The position numbers and the translations under genes are program-made. From an uncultured Veillonella sp. (GTDB taxonomy: Bacteria > Bacillota > Negativicutes > Veillonellales > Veillonellaceae), in assembly GCA_900552715.1 (NCBI GenBank), contig USAV01000094.1:1-7010 (forward strand): a DNA stretch of 7,010 bases, read 5' to 3'. The first letter of the stretch is position 1. The number at the start of each line of letters is the position of its first letter. The notes below the pieces were generated by a model. The model searched no databases and was not told the origin of the DNA. It saw only the letters and a program-made list of their open reading frames with translations. Positions 1 through 4,445 of the stretch are shown piece after piece.

Positions 1-1089
1 CAATGTGGTGCATTTTGGAATAATCTTAGTACGGAAGAACGCAACGGATATCCACGGATGTATTTTGCTGGATTTAACGTAGATGGTGATTATTTATCAG
101 GCCTTATTCGTACCTTAGAGTATCAAGCTCAGAAAAAAGGACCCGACTATAAGGTGATGCTCGTTATCACCTCTAAGTCTGGCTCTACTATCGAACCAAT
201 GGCTAATTTCATGATTTTGGAAAAAGCATTGCAAGATCGGAATATAAATTATGAAGTAGTAGCTGTTACCGATACGTCTGATGATGAACATCCTACAGTT
301 CTACGTTCTATGGCACTAGAAAATCATTGGAAAACCTATAGTATTCCCTATGGTGTTGGCGGTCGTTTCTCTGTGTTTACAGAGGTTGGCTTTGTAACGG
401 CGGCTCTTGTGGGCTTTGATATTGAGGGGTTCTTAGCTGGTGCAGCTTCAATGGATGCTGCTTGCCAAGAAGAGGATATTTTCAAAAATCCTGCTTTATT
501 AAGTGCATTGCTAAAATATATTGCGTCCGAACGTTATGGTCGTATTATTGAGGTGTTTATGCCTTATGGGGAAGCCCTTCATTCCTTATCTGATTGGTAT
601 GTACAGCTATTGTCCGAATCGTTAGGTAAGATGAGTAATACATGCTTACCTTATGGTCGTACACCAGTTGCGGCAGTAGGAACTATGGATATGCATGCTC
701 AAGTACAAGAGCATCAAGAAGGTCGCCTTAATAAGGTCGTTCAATTTATTAAGGTTAAAGAGTGGCAACATAATCTTGTAGTGCCTAATACACATAGTCA
801 ATATGAACGATTGCAAGCACTTGGTAATGTAGGCATTTGTGATATTCTCAATATTGCATTAGATGCTAATAGAGAGGCTTTATCTAGTGACAATCGCTTT
901 AATATGACGATAACTGTACCAACATTAAATGCATTCCATTTAGGGGAAATCATGTTTATGCATTGTTGGGCTGTTTACTTTGAATCTATTTTTGCTGGTG
1001 TAGACGCTTTCGATCAACCAGGTGTTGAAGTTTATAAACGTCTCATCGGTCCAAAATTGGCTCATGTAAAGGATGGAGAGAATTCATAA
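1..1089 (+). CDS. pgi: Glucose-6-phosphate isomerase, 3' part (5' end outside window)
   Basis: Interconverts glucose-6-phosphate and fructose-6-phosphate in the cytoplasm (glycolysis, gluconeogenesis, supply of hexose phosphates for polysaccharides). The reading frame is open from base 1, so the gene begins upstream; 362 residues are visible. By comparison with Firmicute enzymes of about 450 residues, roughly 80-100 N-terminal residues are missing. Numbering visible residues from base 1, family landmarks appear in order: the sugar-phosphate loop SKSGSTIEP (58-66), GGRFSVFTEVG (120-130, first family signature), QLLSESLGK (202-210) with the probable catalytic Glu206, GTMDMHAQ with probable catalytic His232, and FDQPGVEVYK (337-346, second family signature) with Lys346. 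The ATG at 58 is an internal Met, not the start: the family-like sequence continues upstream of it and it has no Shine-Dalgarno. The phosphate loop has Ser where SKSGTT is usual, a conservative change. galE follows after 9 bases, so the two are probably co-transcribed. Confidence 0.95.
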   Translation, partial: QCGAFWNNLSTEERNGYPRMYFAGFNVDGDYLSGLIRTLEYQAQKKGPDYKVMLVITSKSGSTIEPMANFMILEKALQDRNINYEVVAVTDTSDDEHPTVLRSMALENHWKTYSIPYGVGGRFSVFTEVGFVTAALVGFDIEGFLAGAASMDAACQEEDIFKNPALLSALLKYIASERYGRIIEVFMPYGEALHSLSDWYVQLLSESLGKMSNTCLPYGRTPVAAVGTMDMHAQVQEHQEGRLNKVVQFIKVKEWQHNLVVPNTHSQYERLQALGNVGICDILNIALDANREALSSDNRFNMTITVPTLNAFHLGEIMFMHCWAVYFESIFAGVDAFDQPGVEVYKRLIGPKLAHVKDGENS

Positions 1090-1095
1090 GGGGGA
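1088..1095 (+). promoter_or_regulatory. Ribosome binding site of galE
   Basis: The purine run AAGGGGGA overlaps the pgi stop codon (TAA 1087-1089) and ends 3 bases before the galE ATG at 1099. It supports this start and suggests translational coupling: ribosomes ending pgi would sit on the galE initiation site. Confidence 0.7.
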
Positions 1096-1098
1096 ACT

Positions 1099-2088
1099 AT
1101 GAATATTTTAGTAACAGGTGGGGCTGGTTATATTGGGAGTCACACAGTACGTGCCTTACAACAATCGGGTTATACACCTATTATTGTAGATAATCTATCG
1201 CGCGGTCATGTAGAATCAATTCCTGAAGGGGTACAGTTCTACAATATGGATATAGCAGATCCAAAATTAGTAGATATTATGAAAGGTCATAATATCATTG
1301 GTGTTATGCATTTTGCGGCTCATTCACAGGTCGGTGAATCTATGGTAAATCCAGCTATTTATTATGAAAATAATGTAGTTGGCTCATATCATCTTATTGA
1401 GTCTGCTCGTAATGCTGGTGTAAAACATTTTGTATTTTCCAGTACAGCTGCTGTTTATGGGGAACCAGAAATAGTGCCAATTCATGAAGATGCGCCATTG
1501 CATCCAACTAATGTATATGGTCGTACTAAACTGATGATTGAAGAAATGCTATCTGATTATAGTGCTATTTATGGTTCTACGTATGTTGCATTGCGTTATT
1601 TTAATGCGGCTGGCGCAGATCCGTCTGGTACGATTGGGGAAGATCATCATCCGGAAACACATTTGATTCCGCTTGTGCTAGATGCAGCTCGTGGTAAAAG
1701 AGAGCACATAACTGTTTTTGGTACTGATTATAATACAGCTGATGGTACATGTGTACGCGATTATATTCATGTTAATGATTTGGCTACAGCTCATGTGTTA
1801 GCAATGGATTATTTGCGTAACGGTGGTGAATCTCAAGTGTTTAATCTTGGTAGTGGCAATGGCTTCTCCGTTAAGGAAATTATTGAAACTGCTAAAGAGG
1901 TAACTGGTATCGATATTCCTGTTCAATATGGTGATCGTCGTGCTGGCGATCCAGGTACATTGATTGCTTCCTCTGAAAAAATTAAAGAATTACTTGGTTG
2001 GGATCCTAAATTCAGTAATGTAGCCGATGTTATCAAAGATGCTTGGAAATGGCATACATCTCATCCTGATGGTTTTAAAAGCAAATAA
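1099..2088 (+). CDS. galE: UDP-glucose 4-epimerase
   Basis: Interconverts UDP-glucose and UDP-galactose with bound NAD+ (Leloir pathway and supply of UDP-galactose for LPS or capsule). The 329-residue product has the usual family length (about 330) and the extended short-chain dehydrogenase/reductase architecture. Visible motifs are the Rossmann NAD-binding GGAGYIGS (7-14), the acidic Asp31 at the end of strand 2, HFAA (71-74), the active-site Ser/Thr segment SST (114-116), the catalytic YGRTK with Tyr140 and Lys144, RYFNAAGA (166-173), DGTCVRDYIHVNDLA (215-229) and RRAGDP (280-285), the last two typical of the nucleotide-sugar-binding part. It follows pgi by 9 bases with a good ribosome binding site and is followed by a strong terminator, so it is the last gene of its transcript. 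Arginine codons are almost all CGT/CGC (10 of 11), typical of a well-adapted core gene. Other NAD-dependent nucleotide-sugar epimerases are less likely because all GalE hallmarks are present. Confidence 0.96.
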   Translation: MNILVTGGAGYIGSHTVRALQQSGYTPIIVDNLSRGHVESIPEGVQFYNMDIADPKLVDIMKGHNIIGVMHFAAHSQVGESMVNPAIYYENNVVGSYHLIESARNAGVKHFVFSSTAAVYGEPEIVPIHEDAPLHPTNVYGRTKLMIEEMLSDYSAIYGSTYVALRYFNAAGADPSGTIGEDHHPETHLIPLVLDAARGKREHITVFGTDYNTADGTCVRDYIHVNDLATAHVLAMDYLRNGGESQVFNLGSGNGFSVKEIIETAKEVTGIDIPVQYGDRRAGDPGTLIASSEKIKELLGWDPKFSNVADVIKDAWKWHTSHPDGFKSK

Positions 2089-2124
2089 AACAAGAACAAA
2101 TCCTTTTGATTTGTCAATATAATG

Positions 2125-2169
2125 AATGACTCTATTAGTCACCTAGGTGACTGGTAGAGTCATTTTTTT
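2125..2169 (+). terminator. Strong intrinsic terminator after galE
   Basis: An 18-base left arm (2125-2142) pairs along its whole length with 2147-2164, with two adjacent U-G wobbles in mid-stem, around a CTAG tetraloop, followed by seven T (2163-2169). The top of the stem (2137-2152) is a perfect 16-base palindrome. The arrangement is typical of rho-independent termination on the + strand and separates the pgi-galE unit from the next gene. There is no T-run on the opposite side, so it is probably one-directional. Confidence 0.92.
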
Positions 2170-2197
2170 GTAGGAATTTAAAAGGACCTCCTAGAAT
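2168..2197 (+). promoter_or_regulatory. Weak candidate promoter for the GspC-like/secretin unit
   Basis: A -10-like TAGAAT (2192-2197, 5 of 6 matches) lies 18 bases after a poor -35-like TTGTAG (2168-2173, 3 of 6). It is the best sigma-70-like pair between the terminator and the gene at 2218. If used, transcription would start near 2204, leaving a leader of about 14 bases that still contains the Shine-Dalgarno but not the left arm of the 2186-2212 hairpin. A perfect TATAAT also occurs at 2118-2123, before the terminator, but without a recognisable -35. Confidence 0.25.
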
Positions 2198-2212
2198 ATG
2201 TCAGCAGGAGGT
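2186..2212 (+). promoter_or_regulatory. Hairpin sequestering the ribosome binding site of the GspC-like gene
   Basis: ACCTCCT (2186-2192) is the exact reverse complement of AGGAGGT (2206-2212), with a 13-base loop. The right arm contains the Shine-Dalgarno AGGAGG, 6 bases before the ATG at 2218. In a transcript that begins upstream of 2186, the 7-bp stem with five G-C pairs would mask the ribosome binding site. The complementarity is directly visible; a regulatory role is inference. Confidence 0.5.
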
Positions 2213-2221
2213 GGAATATGA
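2198..2221 (+). other. Possible 8-codon leader mini-ORF
   Basis: ATG at 2198 opens a frame reading M-S-A-G-G-G-I and ending in TGA at 2219-2221, which overlaps the ATG of the next gene in an ATGA arrangement. A weak Shine-Dalgarno-like AAAGGA (2181-2186) lies 11 bases upstream, and its last base is the first base of the hairpin's left arm. Translation through it would open the 2186-2212 hairpin and deliver ribosomes to the next start. A frame this short is easily produced by chance, so confidence is low. Confidence 0.2.
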
Positions 2222-3048
2222 ACTTACAAGATTATATACAACGCATTAAATTATGGATTGATAAACAGTATTTTATTATTCGTCACTATAAAATTATTAT
2301 TTCTGTTTTTCTTGTAATTATAGTTGGCATATTAATCGTTGGTGCTTTATATCCTCACGAAGAAGAACGTGTTCATATACAACCTGAGCATGTTAATGGT
2401 GGGGAAAATAATCAGACCCGATTAAGTTCAAAAGAATCATCAGAAGGAATATCACATAATAGACAGAAACATCATAACAGTGATGCTAAAGAAACGAGAA
2501 AAGATGACAATCTAAAAACTAAAAGTGAAGGCCGTTTGTTATATGATGTGAGCAGCGTGGAACGCGGGCATCCTTGGAGAGAGGTTTTTAAAGATTTACC
2601 AGATAATGATGTACATGGTAGACATGAAGATACTAAGGATGTAGATGAAGTGGCTGATAGCATTAATGATATGCAAGGGTTTAATAATAGTAAGTACTCA
2701 GGCAGGGATACATATAAAGGACGGACTAATAGGTATAAAACCAGGAGAACACAGAATAAGAATAAACACACAGGGGATAAAACCATTAGTGATAGCAGTG
2801 ATGATTTTACTAATAATCAAATTAATTCAAAGTCTCATAGTAGGTTAAATTCTTCGAGTATGGAACAGCCTGTTGAACTTGTTGGTATTGTTGAGGGCAA
2901 TGAGATTATTGCTATTTTACGAAAAGGTACAGAGGAGCAAATGGTTACTGTTGGGATGGTTTGGCATGGCGTTACTGTCTCTAATATAAGTGCAAGTGGT
3001 GTAGAAATCGTTGAAGGAGGTTCATCACGGTGGTTAAAAATCAATTAG
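2218..3048 (+). CDS. Inner-membrane protein with C-terminal GspC/PilP-like HR domain
   Basis: Probably the inner-membrane partner that docks a trans-envelope machine onto the secretin encoded next. The 276-residue protein has a short cytoplasmic N-terminus (1-24), one strongly hydrophobic membrane segment (about 25-45, IIISVFLVIIVGILIVGALY), a very hydrophilic Ser/Asn/Lys/Arg-rich linker (about 46-215), and a compact C-terminal domain (about 216-276). That domain starts QPVELVGIVEGNEIIAIL and continues with VTVGMVWHGVTVSNI and GVEIVEGGSSRWLKI. This follows the pattern of HR domains of type II secretion GspC and type IV pilus PilP, which bind the N-terminal domains of their secretin. The membrane anchor is GspC-like; PilP is normally a lipoprotein. 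A short island in the linker, LLYDVSSVERGHPWREVF (107-124), is less low-complexity and may be a docking motif. The ATG at 2218 has AGGAGG 6 bases upstream. The gene overlaps the secretin gene by 19 bases. Half its Arg codons are AGA/AGG (9 of 18), unlike galE. The family call rests on pattern only. Confidence 0.82.
   Translation: MNLQDYIQRIKLWIDKQYFIIRHYKIIISVFLVIIVGILIVGALYPHEEERVHIQPEHVNGGENNQTRLSSKESSEGISHNRQKHHNSDAKETRKDDNLKTKSEGRLLYDVSSVERGHPWREVFKDLPDNDVHGRHEDTKDVDEVADSINDMQGFNNSKYSGRDTYKGRTNRYKTRRTQNKNKHTGDKTISDSSDDFTNNQINSKSHSRLNSSSMEQPVELVGIVEGNEIIAILRKGTEEQMVTVGMVWHGVTVSNISASGVEIVEGGSSRWLKIN
3014..3020 (+). promoter_or_regulatory. Ribosome binding site that fixes the GTG start of the secretin gene
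   Basis: AAGGAGG lies inside the end of the upstream gene, 9 bases before GTG 3030-3032. It supports a GTG start overlapping that gene by 19 bases over an alternative in-frame GTG at 3072, which has no comparable site. Confidence 0.75.
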
Positions 3049-4418
3049 GTAAGGATTGCTTACGTAGTAGAGTGACCATAGTAAGAAAAAAACTATTCAA
3101 AGCTAGCATACTACTAAAAATAATTATAATAGTGGTTATGTTTCTATATGCATCATTAGGGGAATCTTCTATAGTATTAGCGAGTAATACAGGGCCAGCA
3201 GTAACTACTAATCTAGAAAGCGATAGGGACTCACTAGATAGAGAAATTAGTAATGGTAAATCAAATAATAATAATGACATAGAAAAGGATAACGTAATTA
3301 ATGAAAAGGGCGAGTTGAGAAAATCAAAAGAATCAATTACGATATCCGTTCGTAATGCTTCTCTAAAAGAAACAGTATTAGGGATTTGTTGGAGTTATCG
3401 TATATCTGTTATGGGTGTAGAATCTTTAACAGGTAACATTACGGCTACTGTGCAAGGTGAAACACCAGAGGATCTTATAAAAGAATTAGGAAGGCTATAT
3501 CATTTTTCCGTTTCAAAACAATATAATACGATTCTTATTGAGCCAGATGACAAAGCACTTGAAAATAGAGAATTATATGTTATAACACCGGAGCATTTGC
3601 CAGCAGAGTCTTTAAAAAATATAATGGGCACTGTTGTGAAACATGATAAAATGGCGGTACTTTCAGAACAAAATGAAGTGATTATGCATTTGACCAGTGG
3701 AGAGAAACGGCGTGTAGAAACACTGGTTAAAGCTATAGATAAGGAGCCTAAGCAAGTACAATTAGAAGCGACAGTCATTGCTATGGAACAATCTTATGCA
3801 AAGGAGCAAGGCATTCGGTGGTCGTGGCTTAGCTTGACAGGACATGGTGAAGATAAAACTAATTCTTACGGGGCCGTTACCTTTGGTAAAACACCCGGTG
3901 GTGAAGCCTATAAATTTTTTGTGAAACCCGAGTTGAGTCTTATGGAAAGTTCCGGTAAAGCCGCGCTAATTGCTAAGCCATCTATTATGGCCTTAAATGG
4001 TGAAACAGCACATATCTTGATCGGTGAACGTATCCCTGTTATAGAAGAGTCCGAAGTGAATGGCGAACGTAAGCGTTCTACACGTTATGAAGAGGTGGGG
4101 ATTAAGTTAAACTACACGCCTATTATTACTGGGGATGGCGGTGTAGATGCAAAAATTCACGCTGAAGTAAGTACACCTATCATGGTATCCGAAATGAAAG
4201 CTTATAAAATTAGTACGCGGCAAGCACATACACGGGTGCGGTTACAACCTGGAGAGGTACTCGTTATAGGTGGACTTATGGATAATCGCGATCAACATCA
4301 AATTCAAAAAGTACCTATTTTAGGAGATATTCCTTTACTAGGTAAATTATTCCGACATAGTAGAAAAACAAAAGATTCTATAGAGATGCTAATATTAGTT
4401 CGGGCAATTGTGGTATAA
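3030..4418 (+). CDS. Short outer-membrane secretin (PilQ/GspD family)
   Basis: Secretins form multimeric outer-membrane channels for type IV pili, type II/III secretion or DNA uptake. This 462-residue protein has a long basic N-terminus with a hydrophobic core (about 31-43) and a plausible signal-peptidase site after A51 (VLA/SN). A hydrophilic, Asn/Asp/Lys-rich linker follows (52-100, including four consecutive Asn). Next come an N0/STN-type domain (about 101-172, ITISVRNASLKETVLGI... ESLTGNITATVQGETPEDLIKEL), an N1-like domain (about 181-240), and a C-terminal secretin domain (about 242-462). The last includes VQLEATVIAMEQ (243-254), KAALIAKPSIMALNGETAHILIG (310-332), GIKLNYTPII (357-366), TRVRLQPGEVLVIGGLM (401-417) and the hallmark VPILGDIPLLGKLF (428-441). 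It ends on the strand EMLILVRAIVV with no C-terminal S domain for a pilotin, and it has only one N1-like domain, so it is short for the family. Translation starts at GTG with AAGGAGG 9 bases upstream. The gene before it encodes the likely partner. Secretin identity is secure; the machine served is not. Confidence 0.93.
   Translation: MVKNQLGKDCLRSRVTIVRKKLFKASILLKIIIIVVMFLYASLGESSIVLASNTGPAVTTNLESDRDSLDREISNGKSNNNNDIEKDNVINEKGELRKSKESITISVRNASLKETVLGICWSYRISVMGVESLTGNITATVQGETPEDLIKELGRLYHFSVSKQYNTILIEPDDKALENRELYVITPEHLPAESLKNIMGTVVKHDKMAVLSEQNEVIMHLTSGEKRRVETLVKAIDKEPKQVQLEATVIAMEQSYAKEQGIRWSWLSLTGHGEDKTNSYGAVTFGKTPGGEAYKFFVKPELSLMESSGKAALIAKPSIMALNGETAHILIGERIPVIEESEVNGERKRSTRYEEVGIKLNYTPIITGDGGVDAKIHAEVSTPIMVSEMKAYKISTRQAHTRVRLQPGEVLVIGGLMDNRDQHQIQKVPILGDIPLLGKLFRHSRKTKDSIEMLILVRAIVV
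3264..3275 (+). repeat. (AAT)4 trinucleotide repeat within the secretin linker
   Basis: Four in-frame AAT codons encode Asn79-Asn82 of the secretin, just before Asp83. Slippage in units of three would change linker length without breaking the frame. The tract is short, so it is recorded as visible low complexity, with no claim of phase variation. Confidence 0.6.
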
Positions 4419-4419
4419 T
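4411..4419 (+). promoter_or_regulatory. Extended -10 promoter for the ABC-F gene, overlapping the secretin stop
   Basis: TGGTATAAT (4411-4419) is a perfect extended -10 (TGnTATAAT). Its hexamer spans the secretin stop codon (TAA 4416-4418). No good -35 is seen at 16-18 bases (aatatt region), which is usual for extended -10 promoters. The expected transcript start near 4426 gives a leader of about 20 bases before the ABC-F ATG. No terminator lies between the two genes, so read-through is also likely. Confidence 0.6.
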
Positions 4420-4433
4420 AAAGGGTAATGATT

Positions 4434-4439
4434 AGGAGG
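4434..4439 (+). promoter_or_regulatory. Ribosome binding site of the ABC-F gene
   Basis: A perfect AGGAGG lies 6 bases before ATG 4446. Another ATG at 4442 is in a different frame and does not lead into the ABC-F protein, so this spacing decides the start. Confidence 0.8.
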
Positions 4440-4445
4440 TTATGA

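Noticed and set aside
58..60. ATG as a possible start of the isomerase gene
   Set aside because: The frame is open to base 1 with coherent sequence upstream of this Met, there is no Shine-Dalgarno before it, and a start here would remove an essential N-terminal part of the isomerase fold.
2096..2114. Small hairpin ACAAATC/GATTTGT after galE
   Set aside because: The 7-bp stem is AT-rich, with a 5-base loop and no following T-run. It is much weaker than the terminator just downstream and is most likely chance, or minor 3' end structure.
2472..2786. 104-codon open frame on the minus strand, rich in Leu/Ser
   Set aside because: It is antisense to the AT- and purine-rich linker of the GspC-like gene. 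Its Leu/Ser/Val composition is what the reverse complement of Lys/Asn/Asp/Ser-rich coding sequence gives, and there is no ribosome binding site or family motif.
2645..2848. 67-codon + strand frame inside the GspC-like gene
   Set aside because: It is an out-of-frame shadow of the same low-complexity linker, with no ribosome binding site and no recognisable domain.
3041..3280. 79-codon minus-strand frame, and a similar one at 3500-3778
   Set aside because: Both lie fully antisense to the secretin gene, without initiation signals or motifs.
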